Below the pieces are notes generated by a model that worked only from the letters and a program-made list of their open reading frames with translations, ran no database searches and was not told the DNA's origin. A stretch of DNA of 64,000 nt from Rhizomicrobium sp. (GTDB lineage Bacteria; Pseudomonadota; Alphaproteobacteria; Micropepsales; Micropepsaceae): positions 1 through 64,000 of the forward strand of contig JARLIR010000008.1 of assembly GCA_031291635.1 (NCBI GenBank), given 5' to 3'. Positions 9,831 through 20,052 of the stretch are shown one piece after another. Each line of letters starts with the position of its first letter. Positions within the stretch are counted from its first letter, which is position 1. The translations under genes were made by a program, and so were the position numbers.

Positions 9831-9871
9831 ATCCCTAGGATCGTCAGAGGACCAGAAAGGATCTTCGTTCC

Positions 9872-10606
9872 ATGGACAATGTGTCCCTCCTCAGCCTGTC
9901 CTACCAGCTTGCGGCGTACCGCTCGATGGACGTGATCGCGAACAACATCGCGAACATCTCCACGCCCGGCTACAAGCGCGAGAGCGTGAAATTCGAGGAG
10001 CTGATCCAGCAGGTCAAGCCGAGCGAGGATCAGAAGGGCTCCGCGACAATGAGCTTTGTGCGCGATGCCGGCATCATGCGCGACATCAGCGGCGGACGCA
10101 TGGATCAAACCGGCGCTCCTCTGGATCTGGCCTTGAACGGCAACGGTTATTTCGCGGTCCAGACCGCTAACGGCGAACGCTATACCCGCAACGGCCATTT
10201 CACCCTGAGCGCCGAGGGCACCATCGTCACCGAATCCGGTGATCAACTGCTCGGGGACGGCGGCGCCATCACCATCGCCCCGGACGACGGCGCCATCAGC
10301 TTCGGTGCCGACGGCACCATCAGCGGCAAGCAAGGCCAGATCGGCAAGCTGAAGCTGGTCGATTTTGCCAATCCCCGCGATCTGCAGAAACAGGGCGACA
10401 GTCTTTATTCGACCAGCCAGTCACCGACCGCCGCCACGGAAGCCGTGGTTTCGCAAGGCATGTTGGAAAGTTCCAACGTCCAGCCGGTGGTGGAAATTTC
10501 GCGCATGATCGAGGTCATGCGCTCTTACGAAGCCACCTCGTCGCTGGAAAAAAGCGATTCGGAAATGAAGCGCCAAGCGGTTCAAAAGCTCGGCACCGTT
10601 CAATAA
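9872..10606 (+). CDS. flgF: Flagellar basal-body rod protein FlgF
   Basis: MDNVSLLSLSYQLAAYRSMDVIANNIANISTPGYKRE; C-terminal SNVQPVVEISRMIEVMRSYE. Confidence 0.93.
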   Translation: MDNVSLLSLSYQLAAYRSMDVIANNIANISTPGYKRESVKFEELIQQVKPSEDQKGSATMSFVRDAGIMRDISGGRMDQTGAPLDLALNGNGYFAVQTANGERYTRNGHFTLSAEGTIVTESGDQLLGDGGAITIAPDDGAISFGADGTISGKQGQIGKLKLVDFANPRDLQKQGDSLYSTSQSPTAATEAVVSQGMLESSNVQPVVEISRMIEVMRSYEATSSLEKSDSEMKRQAVQKLGTVQ

Positions 10607-10617
10607 GGACCTAAACT

Positions 10618-11406
10618 ATGCGCGCTCTTTCGATCGCCTCCACCGGCATGCTGGCTCAGCAGACCAACGTCGAAGTCATCGCCAACAACCTCGCGAACAT
10701 GAACACCACGGGCTACAAGGCCCAGCGCGCCGCCTTTCAGGACCTTCTCTATCAGAACGTTCAACAGGCAGGCGCCCAGTCCTCCGATACAGGCACTTTG
10801 CTGCCGTCTGGCGTCCAACTCGGCGCCGGCGTGCGCACCGCCGCCATCTATCGGATGACCAAAGCGGGCGACATGAAGAACACCACCAACCCCTATGACA
10901 TGGCGGTCAACGGCGCAGGTTACTTCCGCATCCAGATGCCGGACGGCACCGACAGCTACACTCGTGACGGCAATTTCTCGCTGTCCTCGTCCGGCCAGCT
11001 GGTGACCCAGGACGGCTATACCGTGCAGCCCGGTATCAATGTGCCGCCCACCGCCATTGGTGTGACCGTCAACGCGCAAGGTTTGGTGCAGGCGACCATT
11101 CCCGGCCAGACGGCAATGCAGACGGTCGGCCAGCTCGAACTGACGCGGTTTCCCAATGAAGGCGGATTGCGCGCCCTGGGCGACAACCTGCTCGCCGAAA
11201 CCTCGGCTTCGGGCAGTCCCCAGGCTGGTGTCCCCGGTTCGACCGGCTACGGCACCATTCAGCAGTATTTTTTGGAAACCTCCAACGTCGACGCTGTGAG
11301 CGAGATCACCTCTTTGATCGCTGCCCAGCGCGCATACGAGATGAATTCCAAAGTCATTACCAGCGCCGATCAGATGCTGGCCGAAACCGCCAAGCTGGGA
11401 GGTTGA
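10618..11406 (+). CDS. flgG: Flagellar basal-body rod protein FlgG
   Basis: MRALSIASTGMLAQQTNVEVIANNLANMNTTGYKAQRAAFQDLLYQ; 262 aa. Confidence 0.97.
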   Translation: MRALSIASTGMLAQQTNVEVIANNLANMNTTGYKAQRAAFQDLLYQNVQQAGAQSSDTGTLLPSGVQLGAGVRTAAIYRMTKAGDMKNTTNPYDMAVNGAGYFRIQMPDGTDSYTRDGNFSLSSSGQLVTQDGYTVQPGINVPPTAIGVTVNAQGLVQATIPGQTAMQTVGQLELTRFPNEGGLRALGDNLLAETSASGSPQAGVPGSTGYGTIQQYFLETSNVDAVSEITSLIAAQRAYEMNSKVITSADQMLAETAKLGG

Positions 11407-11873
11407 TGATGAAAAAGTGGCTTTTGGCTTTTGCCTTGCTGTCTGTGGTGCCCGCCTTCGGCGGCGTCCGGGTGGTGGTTCCGTCCCACGACGTCGCGCG
11501 AGGCTCCGTCATCGGCGCGGCCGATCTGACCTATGCCATCGTCGCCACCACGGTGATGGGCGGAGTTGCTACCTCGGCTTCCGAAGTGGTCGGCCTGGAA
11601 ACCCGCCGCACCTTGCACGCTGGGGAAACCCTGCGGGTTCAGGATTTGCGCCGTCCCGTGCTGATTGCGCGCGGCTCGACCGTGACGATGACCTTTGAGG
11701 CTCCCGGGATCGTCCTGACCTCGTCGGGGCGCGCCATCACCGAAGGTGGGCTCGGCGACACCGTGACCATCCAAAATCCCGCTTCGTTTCGCCAGATCAC
11801 CGGCGTGGTCATCGGCCCGGGTCAAGTGCGGGCTGAAGCCGGCGCCGCGCGTCTGGCCAGCATCGATCCGTAA
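11406..11873 (+). CDS. flgA: Flagellar P-ring assembly chaperone FlgA
   Basis: Signal peptide plus SAF-like domain (VPSHDVARGSVIGAADLTYAIV...VVGLETRRTLHAGETLRVQDLRRPVLIARGSTV); ATG overlaps flgG stop. Confidence 0.88.
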   Translation: MMKKWLLAFALLSVVPAFGGVRVVVPSHDVARGSVIGAADLTYAIVATTVMGGVATSASEVVGLETRRTLHAGETLRVQDLRRPVLIARGSTVTMTFEAPGIVLTSSGRAITEGGLGDTVTIQNPASFRQITGVVIGPGQVRAEAGAARLASIDP

Positions 11874-11905
11874 ACGGCCTGTCTTAGTTGAAGAGAGAAC
11901 CAGCC

Positions 11906-12628
11906 ATGTTGTTCCGTCATATTGTGCTTCTGGCCGCCACCGCCACCCTTCTGTCCGCTTGCAGCACGGTGGATCGCCTCAAAGATGTCGGTAATGGCGG
12001 GCCGAAGCTCGCGGCCATGACCAATCCGGCGCCGCAAGTCTCGGTGCCGATGCCGCAGCCCCCCGCCGAGCCGCGCGGCCGTGATTCGCTGTGGCAGCCG
12101 GGTGCCCGCAGTTTCTTCCACGATCCGCGCGCCAGCCGGGTTGGCGACATCATCACCGTCAATGTCGCGGTCGCCGATGGGGCCAAGATGTCCAATTCGA
12201 CCGCCCGTTCGCGCACCAATTCCGACAACGCCAGCATGAACAATCTGTTCGGTCTGGAAAACGTGATGCCCAGCGTCGGTTTGACCCCGGGAAGCCTGGT
12301 GAAGATGGGTTCGGACACCTCCAATGTCGGCGCTGGCACCATCGCCCGTTCAGAGGCGATCAATATGACCCTTGCGGCCTTGGTCACCCAGATCCTGCCC
12401 AACGGCAATATGGTGATCGCTGGCCATCAGCAGATGAAGGTCAATGGCGAGCTGCGCGATCTACAGGTCACCGGCATTGTCCGCACCGAAGACATCACCA
12501 GTTCCAACATGATCGATTTGACGCAGATCGCGGAGGCGAGGATTTCCTACGGCGGCCGCGGCACGGTCACAGACGTCCAGCAGCCGCGCGTCGGCAGCCA
12601 GCTCTTCGATATCCTGATGCCGTGGTAA
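11906..12628 (+). CDS. flgH: Flagellar L-ring lipoprotein FlgH
   Basis: Lipobox LLSACS; SLWQPGARSFFHDPRASRVGDIITVNV; C-terminal VTDVQQPRVGSQLFDILMPW. Confidence 0.95.
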   Translation: MLFRHIVLLAATATLLSACSTVDRLKDVGNGGPKLAAMTNPAPQVSVPMPQPPAEPRGRDSLWQPGARSFFHDPRASRVGDIITVNVAVADGAKMSNSTARSRTNSDNASMNNLFGLENVMPSVGLTPGSLVKMGSDTSNVGAGTIARSEAINMTLAALVTQILPNGNMVIAGHQQMKVNGELRDLQVTGIVRTEDITSSNMIDLTQIAEARISYGGRGTVTDVQQPRVGSQLFDILMPW

Positions 12629-12715
12629 GAACGGGAAATGGTGAGTAGTCGGTAGTGAGTAGAGAAGCGGGCCAGTCCCTATTCGCTACTCACTATTCCC
12701 TACTCACTCCCGTTC
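12629..12715. repeat. Long imperfect inverted repeat built on GTGAGTAG units between convergent flgH and dksA; likely bidirectional terminator
   Basis: GAACGGGaaatgGTGAGTAGtcGgTAGTGAGTAG ... CTACTCACTATTCCCTACTCACTCCCGTTC; ends at the dksA stop. Confidence 0.7.
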
Positions 12716-13130
12716 AGTCGTCGCGATAGACTTTTTCGCGGCGCTCGTGACGTTCCTGGGCTTCGATCGACAGCGTTGCGATCGGTCGCGCGTCGAGCCG
12801 CTTCAGTGAGATTGGCTCGCCGGTGTCTTCACAAAACCCATAATTGCCTTCTTCAATCCGCCGCAACGCCGAATCGATCTTCGCAATCAATTTGCGCTGA
12901 CGATCACGGGTTCGCAGTTCGAGTTGGCGTTCGGCCTCGGTCGAGGCGCGATCCGCCAAATCGGCGTGCGGTACGGTTTCGGATTGGAGATTCTGGATCG
13001 TCTCGCGGCTTTCGCGCAGAATCTCATCTTTCCAGCCGAGTAGCTTGCGCCGAAAATACTCGCGCTGCTTCTCGTTCATAAAGGGTTCGCTTTCCGATGG
13101 CTTGTAGCCAGGCGGAAGTTGGGTACCCAT
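12714..13130 (-). CDS. dksA: RNA polymerase-binding transcription factor DksA (alphaproteobacterial, degenerate zinc finger)
   Basis: LADRASTEAERQLELRTRDRQRKLIAKIDSALRRIEEGNYGFCEDTGEPISLKRLDARPIATLSIEAQERHE. Confidence 0.9.
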   Translation of the reverse strand: MGTQLPPGYKPSESEPFMNEKQREYFRRKLLGWKDEILRESRETIQNLQSETVPHADLADRASTEAERQLELRTRDRQRKLIAKIDSALRRIEEGNYGFCEDTGEPISLKRLDARPIATLSIEAQERHERREKVYRDD

Positions 13131-13406
13131 ATAGGCTCCTTCGCAGTGCCCCTCGTCGGCGGGCCTTATAGCGGCCAATAGGCCAAGCATCAATGAAGAT
13201 TGAGAGAAGTTGTTAAGAACAAAACAGCGAGGCGTCAAAACGGCATTTTCCTAAATCCTTGTTAAGGTTTACGGGGGAGCAAGCTATGCCGCAGCCGCCT
13301 CTTTGCCGTCCCATCAGGCGGCCCAGCGGTGAGCGGCGATAAAACTCCAATTGCGGGGTGGACAGGGCTGGGGCGATGTCCTATATCCCGCCACCCTTCA
13401 AGGCGA

Positions 13407-13483
<77 letters not shown>

Positions 13484-13598
13484 ACCTGGAATTTCCAGGT
13501 TTCGCCTCTCTAAGCAGCCGTCGCTGCGAGTAGGGATTTAGTAGCTGCTGCGGCGTGTATATAAGACGCCGGTCCCCCAGAGCTCGATCACCCATCCC

Positions 13599-16500
13599 AT
13601 GTCCAACAAACCGATCTTCTTCGATGAAACTGGCCGCAGAGCTGCGCGCCTGTCGCTCTTGGGCTGGGCGGGCGCCATTGTCAGCACGGTGCTGGGCGTC
13701 GCTTTCCTCGCCAGCATTGTTTTTGCGCAAAACACCTCGTCGCCCGATTTGCGCTTCAAGCGCATCCCAAACAATGCCCTGGCCCGCCGGGCCGCGGATC
13801 CCGCCCTGCTGAAATCCGCCGCCCAGCTATCGACGGAAGCCAAACGGCGCGAGGCCCTGATTCGGAGCTGGAAAACGCGGATGGCCCATCAAGGCCTTCC
13901 GGCGCGCGAACTCTCCGCCGCTCTACGTCCACGCTCCGACCGGCCCTTGGCGATGGGTTTTTACGCCAGCTCGGAAAATGATGACGTCAGCTATCCCGCC
14001 CTCAAGCGGGCGTTGCCCAAGCTCGATTGGTTCCTGCCCTGCTGGCTGACGGTTTCCGGTCCCGAGATGGCACTTAAGGTCGATGTCGACCACGAGGCGT
14101 TGAAGCTGGTCCGGGGCGAGCGCCCCGGCGTGCCTATTCTGCCGGTGTTGCAGAACATTAGGGATGGCGAATGGGACGGTGCCAATCTGCAGCGCGTTCT
14201 GGCCGATCCACTGCGCCGCGCCGGGCTCGAAAAGAGCATTGTCGATTATATCAAGGCCAACAAATTCCAAGGCGTCATCATCGATTTCGAGACGGTGCCG
14301 CCCGCCGCCTATAACGATCTCGATGCCTTCCTTAAGGAGCTGTCGGCCGTCTTTGCTCCTAACGGCTGGGTGTTGGCACAATGCGCCCAATACGATGATG
14401 ACAACTGGCCGTTTGCCGAATTCGCCAAGTCCATCGATTACACCATCCTGATGGCTTACGATCAACATGACGAAACCGGGAGCGCGGGGGCTATCGCAGC
14501 CGAACCTTGGTTCGAAGATATCCTCGACAAGCGCATCAAACTCCTGCCGCCGAGTCGAACCATCATCGCGCTTGGCAGCTATGGCTACGATTGGCACGGC
14601 GCTCCCATTGCGACGGACCTCACCTTCCAGAACGCCATGGTGGCCGCGAAAGACTCTGACGCCCGTATCGATTTCGATCCGGATACCAACAATCCGCACT
14701 TTTCGTATATCGAAAACGACAATGTGAAACACGACATCTGGTTTCTGGACGCCGTCACCGTCTTCAACCAGATCCACGCGGCCGATGTCTATCAGCCGGC
14801 AGGCTATGCTCTATGGCGCATCGGCAGCGAGGACCCCACCGTCTGGTCGGTGTTTGGCGCCCGTTACGGCGCCCCGGCTCCAGCGGGCTTGCGGCAAATT
14901 CCTACCAACGAAGATGTAGATTTCGAAGGGTTGGGGGAAATCTTGCGGGTTATGGCGTCTCCTGCTGAGGGCGCACGAACGCTCGAAATCGATGCCCAGT
15001 ATGGCGACATCAACGATGAGACCTATACCAGCCTGCCAACCAGCTACGTCATTCGCCGCGTCGGTGCTATCCCCAAGACGTTGTCTCTCACCTTCGATGA
15101 TGGCCCCGATCCGGCCTACACGCCGGCCATCCTCGACATTCTCAAAGCCAAGAACGTCAAGGCCACCTTTTTCATCATCGGCGCCAATGTTGAAGCCCAT
15201 CCGGCATTGTTACAGCGCATCCTCGCCGAGGGGCACGAGATCGGCAACCATACCTTCACCCATCCCAATCTCGCCGAGACATCGCCTGAAGCCGACAAGA
15301 TTGAATACAACGCCACGCAGCAGTTGATCGCAGCGCTGACGGGCCGCCGCATGGTTTTGTTCCGTCCGCCTTATCTCGGTGATGCCGAGCCGGTGAACAA
15401 AGATGAAATCATTCCGGTTCAGATCGCCCAAGATATGGGCTATCTGACGATCGGTGTGCATGTCGATCCGTTTGATTGGCAGCAGCCGCCGGTCAGCGAG
15501 ATGATGAAGCGTATCCTGACCTCCATCTCCGATCCCGATCCGGACCAGCGCGGTAACATCATCTTGTTGCACGATTCCGGCGGAGACCGCTCGAAAACCG
15601 TGCAATTGCTGCCGCATCTGATCGATGATCTGCGCGCCCGCGGCTACAAGTTTGTGCCAGTGTCCGAGCTTGCCGGGTTGACCCGTGATCAAGCGATGCC
15701 GCGCTTGGCACCCAGCCTGACGCTGTTTGCCAATCGCATCGTCTTTCTGACCTTCAGTTGGATCGGAAGCTTCTTCTATTACTGTTTCCTCATCGCCATC
15801 GTGCTTGGCATCGGACGGTTGCTGCTGCTCTGCGGCCTCAGCTTGTGGCACTATAGACGCGCCCACCAATTGGATGATCCAGCCCCGCCCGAACAACACA
15901 TTCCTGTCTCGGTTCTGATCCCGGCCTACAACGAAGAAAAAGTCATCGCCGCCACCATCTCGCGGATTCTCGCCAGCGATTATCACGATCTCGAAGTGTT
16001 GGTGATCGATGATGGCTCGCAAGACGGCACCGCCGCGGTGGTGCGCAAGGATTTCGGCCATATCGCCAATGTGAAGCTCATCAGCATTCCCAATGGCGGT
16101 AAAGCGCGCGCACTTAATTTTGGCATGACCGAGGCCAAGAGCGAAGTCATTGTTGCCCTCGACGCCGATACCCATTTCGATCGCGACACGATTTCACGGC
16201 TGGTGCGCTGGTTTACCGATCCCAAGCTCGGCGCCGTCGCCGGCAATGCCAAGGTCGGTAACCGCTTCAACATGATCACACGCTGGCAAGCGCTGGAATA
16301 TATTGTGGCGCAAAATCTGGAACGCCGCGCTCTGGCTACGCTGGGCACGCTGACGGTGATTCCGGGCGCCGTGGGCGCCTGGCGGCGCGAGGCTTTGCTC
16401 GCCGTTGGTGGCTATCCCACCGACACGCTGGCGGAAGATCAGGACCTCACGATCGGTCTGCAACGGGCAGGCTACACAGTGCGCTTCGATTCCTCCGCCA

Positions 16501-17018
16501 TGGCTTGGACCGAAGCCCCGACCACCTTCGGCACCTTGGCCAAGCAGCGCTTCCGCTGGGCCTTTGGGACGCTGCAATGCTTGTGGAAATATCGCGGCAT
16601 GACCTTCAACCGGCAGTACGGCGCGCTCGGCATGATTGCTTTGCCTCAGGTCTGGCTGTTTCAGATCCTGCTTACTGCGCTGGCACCGGTCGCTGATCTG
16701 ATGTTGATCTGGCAGCTGATCACCCAATGGGTCGCTTATGTCCAGCACGGCTCGGAATATTCCAATCAAAACCTTGTCACTGTCGGCATCTATTATGTGA
16801 TCTTCATGGTGGTCGATCTGGCCGCCGCCTTGTTCGGCTTCCTGATGGAGCGGCGCGAGAATTGGAGCCTGCTGTGGTGGCTGATGTTGCAGCGTTTCGG
16901 CTATCGCCAGCTGATGTATTATGTGGTGATGCGTTCGATCTCGACGGCGCTGCGCGGCGCCGTGGTGGGCTGGGGCAAGCTGGAACGCACCGGCACGGTG
17001 ACCGAACGGCGCGCCTGA
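13599..17018 (+). CDS. Trifunctional GH18-like / polysaccharide deacetylase (NodB) / processive GT2 fusion protein
   Basis: 1139 aa; GVIIDFETVPP (GH18-like DxxxDxE variant), LSLTFDDGPDPAYTPAIL...GHEIGNHTFTHPNL (NodB), SVLIPAYNEEKVI...DADTHFD...EDQDLTIGLQRAGY...KQRFRW (GT2) and C-terminal TM helices. Confidence 0.9.
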   Translation: MSNKPIFFDETGRRAARLSLLGWAGAIVSTVLGVAFLASIVFAQNTSSPDLRFKRIPNNALARRAADPALLKSAAQLSTEAKRREALIRSWKTRMAHQGLPARELSAALRPRSDRPLAMGFYASSENDDVSYPALKRALPKLDWFLPCWLTVSGPEMALKVDVDHEALKLVRGERPGVPILPVLQNIRDGEWDGANLQRVLADPLRRAGLEKSIVDYIKANKFQGVIIDFETVPPAAYNDLDAFLKELSAVFAPNGWVLAQCAQYDDDNWPFAEFAKSIDYTILMAYDQHDETGSAGAIAAEPWFEDILDKRIKLLPPSRTIIALGSYGYDWHGAPIATDLTFQNAMVAAKDSDARIDFDPDTNNPHFSYIENDNVKHDIWFLDAVTVFNQIHAADVYQPAGYALWRIGSEDPTVWSVFGARYGAPAPAGLRQIPTNEDVDFEGLGEILRVMASPAEGARTLEIDAQYGDINDETYTSLPTSYVIRRVGAIPKTLSLTFDDGPDPAYTPAILDILKAKNVKATFFIIGANVEAHPALLQRILAEGHEIGNHTFTHPNLAETSPEADKIEYNATQQLIAALTGRRMVLFRPPYLGDAEPVNKDEIIPVQIAQDMGYLTIGVHVDPFDWQQPPVSEMMKRILTSISDPDPDQRGNIILLHDSGGDRSKTVQLLPHLIDDLRARGYKFVPVSELAGLTRDQAMPRLAPSLTLFANRIVFLTFSWIGSFFYYCFLIAIVLGIGRLLLLCGLSLWHYRRAHQLDDPAPPEQHIPVSVLIPAYNEEKVIAATISRILASDYHDLEVLVIDDGSQDGTAAVVRKDFGHIANVKLISIPNGGKARALNFGMTEAKSEVIVALDADTHFDRDTISRLVRWFTDPKLGAVAGNAKVGNRFNMITRWQALEYIVAQNLERRALATLGTLTVIPGAVGAWRREALLAVGGYPTDTLAEDQDLTIGLQRAGYTVRFDSSAMAWTEAPTTFGTLAKQRFRWAFGTLQCLWKYRGMTFNRQYGALGMIALPQVWLFQILLTALAPVADLMLIWQLITQWVAYVQHGSEYSNQNLVTVGIYYVIFMVVDLAAALFGFLMERRENWSLLWWLMLQRFGYRQLMYYVVMRSISTALRGAVVGWGKLERTGTVTERRA

Positions 17019-17025
17019 CGCTCTA

Positions 17026-18426
17026 CTATTTGGGAAAGTAGAAGGTGCCGTACCAATCGCTGTGATGGATGCGATAGGCGCGCGCCATCGCATTGTGGGC
17101 ATTCTCGCCTAGAGAGGCGTCGGAACCCGGATCGAATTGGATAACGGCAAAGCGCTTGGCGTCGATCTCCGCGCTCAGCGCGGCGTCGCTGCGCGCGCCG
17201 GTCTCGAATTGCTGGCCGACATTGAAGAAATCGACGGTTGGCGCTTTGCCCGCCCAATAGCAAAAAGACAGCATCTCGCACAGCGCCGGACCTTGACGCT
17301 GTTTCAGCAAGGCGATGTCTTTGCCGGCAACCACGGCTTCTTCGCGAAAGGGCTGAAGCCGCCAATAAACAGCCTGCCAATCCTTGTCGGTGGCGCCATT
17401 GAAGAGCAGGGGCAAGGCATAGAGCGCTGCGGCCGCAACACCGCGATAGCCCGGCAGGCTGGCGATCAAGACGCCTGCGCAGAGCGCCAGCGCGATATCG
17501 GCTTCGAACATGGCATTGACGTCCACCCCGGCCCCGCCGAGGAAGACGATACCGAGCGCGATCGCGATCACCGCATAAAGGGCGCAAAATTGGACTTCAC
17601 GGCGGCGTCCATCACGGTAGAGCAAGACGCCTAGGCCGGTGAGGGGAAGGGCAAACCAGTGCAGCCAGGCGGTCAGGGCGGCGAAGAGTTGGTCAAAGGA
17701 ATAAAGCCGCGCCGTCGCCACCACGCTGAGAAGGCTGACACCGTAGACGAGGCGAAATAACACCAGACCGATAAGGCCAAAGCCGATGCCGAAAGCGGCG
17801 AAGCGCCAGGCGCTCTTGCGGTCCTGGAGAACCAGCCACAAACCGCAAGCCGCCGGCAGCGCCACGACGTTGTGTTTGACGAAAAAGCTGATGACGAACA
17901 GTCCCGCCGCCAGCGCCAGAAAGCGCGTTGTGCGCGGCGCCGCCAGCAGCACCCAGGCCCCGGCCAGACCAAAGGCCTGGGCCAAGAGCTGCGGATCGTC
18001 CATGCCGATATAATCGGAAAAAAAAGCCAGCCCGCAGACACAGATCAGGGCAGGAAACACCGCAATGCCGCGCGGCGCCCCCAGGCTGCGGCTGATCCCC
18101 GTCATGGCCACGGCGATAAACGCGACAGCGGCCAGTGAAACGAGGCGCCCAGCAAAGATGAAATCGCCAAGCAGCCGCCCCACCGCGCCGACGATGTAGA
18201 AAGAGAGCGGCGGATAATTGTTGACGAGATAGGCGTCGTGCGGCGGATAGAGGGCTGCGCCGCGCATCGCCGCCGCGCTGTGATAGGCGTTCCAGCCTTC
18301 GTTGGGATCGAGGGGCACCTGCACCCCAAGCCCAGCCAGCACCCGCCACAGCCCCACAGCACACAAGCCGCCCAAAGCGAGCGCCAGGATGCGTAAGGCG
18401 AGGCGTGGGGTCATGCTGGGGCGCAC
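17026..18426 (-). CDS. Polytopic membrane protein, GT39/ArnT-like glycosyltransferase
   Basis: 466 aa, many TM helices; early DPNEGWNAYHSAAAMRGAALYPPHDAYLVNNYPPLSFYIVG resembles GT-C first-loop region. Confidence 0.6.
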   Translation of the reverse strand: MRPSMTPRLALRILALALGGLCAVGLWRVLAGLGVQVPLDPNEGWNAYHSAAAMRGAALYPPHDAYLVNNYPPLSFYIVGAVGRLLGDFIFAGRLVSLAAVAFIAVAMTGISRSLGAPRGIAVFPALICVCGLAFFSDYIGMDDPQLLAQAFGLAGAWVLLAAPRTTRFLALAAGLFVISFFVKHNVVALPAACGLWLVLQDRKSAWRFAAFGIGFGLIGLVLFRLVYGVSLLSVVATARLYSFDQLFAALTAWLHWFALPLTGLGVLLYRDGRRREVQFCALYAVIAIALGIVFLGGAGVDVNAMFEADIALALCAGVLIASLPGYRGVAAAALYALPLLFNGATDKDWQAVYWRLQPFREEAVVAGKDIALLKQRQGPALCEMLSFCYWAGKAPTVDFFNVGQQFETGARSDAALSAEIDAKRFAVIQFDPGSDASLGENAHNAMARAYRIHHSDWYGTFYFPK

Positions 18427-19964
18427 ATGCCGGTGGGGTGGATCTTGTAGAGCGAGAAGAAGCTGCCGTTATGAACCAGCTGCATGAAGGCGGGCAGGTC
18501 AGCCTGCTGGCCACCACCATGCACCACCACAGCGTAATCGAAATGGCATTGGAAGTATTTCAGATAAGGGAAGACATCCTTGATGTCCGAATCCACGTCT
18601 TCGCGGCCTAGCGCCAAATTGGCGAGCTCGGTGGCGTCGGGCGGCGAGCCTTGCTGCGCGGTAGCCGCCGCAATCTGCTCGAAGGGCCGCTTCAGCTGCA
18701 CGATGTGCTGGCCTTTGGTGGTGAACATCAGCGGCGTAAAGCCTTCACGATCGACGATGGCGTATTCGGCCATGTGCCAATAAGGCTGGTCCGAGATGTC
18801 ACTCAGGGCATCACCATCCAGCACGGTGAAGAGTTTGGAGCCCAGCGGCATCACCTTGATGGCGGTGCGGAACTCGCGGAATTGGCGGTCATGTTTGAGC
18901 CAATCGGCGGTCAGAAGCGCGGCATTGGTGAGGGCAACCAGAATCACCAGCGCGCCCAAAGCGGCCGCCAGCCGGCGACCGGCGCGCAGTTCCAAGCTGG
19001 CAAAGGTGATAACGCCCAGTACCGGCGGCAGGCGCATGTCGACACCCCAGCCGCCCAGCGCCCATTCCGGGGCAATCATGGTGAGGATTGCCAGCCCGAT
19101 GACCAGCAGCTTCATCGCCGGATGCAGGCGGACTTTGCCGTAAGCAAGTCCTGCAAAAATCAAAATGGTGAGGCCGCCGATGACGAGATAAGCCGGCTGG
19201 CTGAAAGCCCATTGGGCGGCGCTGCCGAAGCGGTCACCGATCGTATCGCCGTAATTGAATTCGACACCGCCGCCTTCACCACCGGCAGATTTGAAGAACA
19301 GCGAAGCCAGTGCTGCGGGAACAAAAATCGCCGCAATGCACGCCAGCCGCGGCAACAGAGCCGGTAGAGAAAAATTCCGCGCCCGCAAAATCGCTGTCAG
19401 CTCAAAGCCGCCGATCAAGACCAGCAAGATGCAGGCGGCGAAGAGATGGCAGACATAGAGCAGGCACACCGCCAGGGTGAAGCCGGCCAGCGTCCAGGCC
19501 GTCAGCTTTTCGCGTTTGGCGATCCAAGCGGCGAAGACCAGAAAGCAAAGCCCGGCCCCAAAGGTGTAATTGAGGAAGCCCCAGGTGAAATTGGCATTGA
19601 TGGCAAACAGAGCGCCCGCCAAAGGGGCAACGCCGATACGTCCGGTCAGAGAGCGTTGGATCAGGGCCGCGCCGCTCACCCAAAACACCAGCGCCAAACT
19701 CAGGAACAGTTTGACCGCCCATTCCAGCGGCAGCAGCAAGGCGAACAGCGGCACCAGAAGGTCGGACGCCAGATTGGGCAACAGCCGCCAGTGAATGGCG
19801 TAGAAATTGGATGGCGTGCTGCTCGTCATAAGGTGAAAGCCCGCCAGATGCGCCGGATAATCGGGCATAGCGGGCGAGGTCACGCACCACAACGGTAGGA
19901 TGTATAATGCCGCCAGAAGCAGGAGCGCTGCGGTTGGCCAATCACGCCTTATGAATGCTTGCAT
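18411..19964 (-). CDS. Polytopic membrane protein, GT-C-like, unknown function
   Basis: Start trimmed to MQAFIRRDWPTAALLLLAALYILPLWCVTSPAMPDYPAHLAGFHLM; many TM helices; overlaps the next gene start. Confidence 0.55.
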   Translation of the reverse strand: MQAFIRRDWPTAALLLLAALYILPLWCVTSPAMPDYPAHLAGFHLMTSSTPSNFYAIHWRLLPNLASDLLVPLFALLLPLEWAVKLFLSLALVFWVSGAALIQRSLTGRIGVAPLAGALFAINANFTWGFLNYTFGAGLCFLVFAAWIAKREKLTAWTLAGFTLAVCLLYVCHLFAACILLVLIGGFELTAILRARNFSLPALLPRLACIAAIFVPAALASLFFKSAGGEGGGVEFNYGDTIGDRFGSAAQWAFSQPAYLVIGGLTILIFAGLAYGKVRLHPAMKLLVIGLAILTMIAPEWALGGWGVDMRLPPVLGVITFASLELRAGRRLAAALGALVILVALTNAALLTADWLKHDRQFREFRTAIKVMPLGSKLFTVLDGDALSDISDQPYWHMAEYAIVDREGFTPLMFTTKGQHIVQLKRPFEQIAAATAQQGSPPDATELANLALGREDVDSDIKDVFPYLKYFQCHFDYAVVVHGGGQQADLPAFMQLVHNGSFFSLYKIHPTGMCAPA

Positions 19965-20052
19965 GTGCGCACAGGGGTCCCCTCCGGCAAACCATTCCGG
20001 AACAGCCCTCCTAGCATGTTCTGGAAGGCAAGGCACAGTGCGACGCAGATGC

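Noticed and set aside
9695-10333. 212-aa minus-strand ORF opposite flgF
   Set aside because: Antisense shadow of flgF and overlaps the sigma-54 promoter region.
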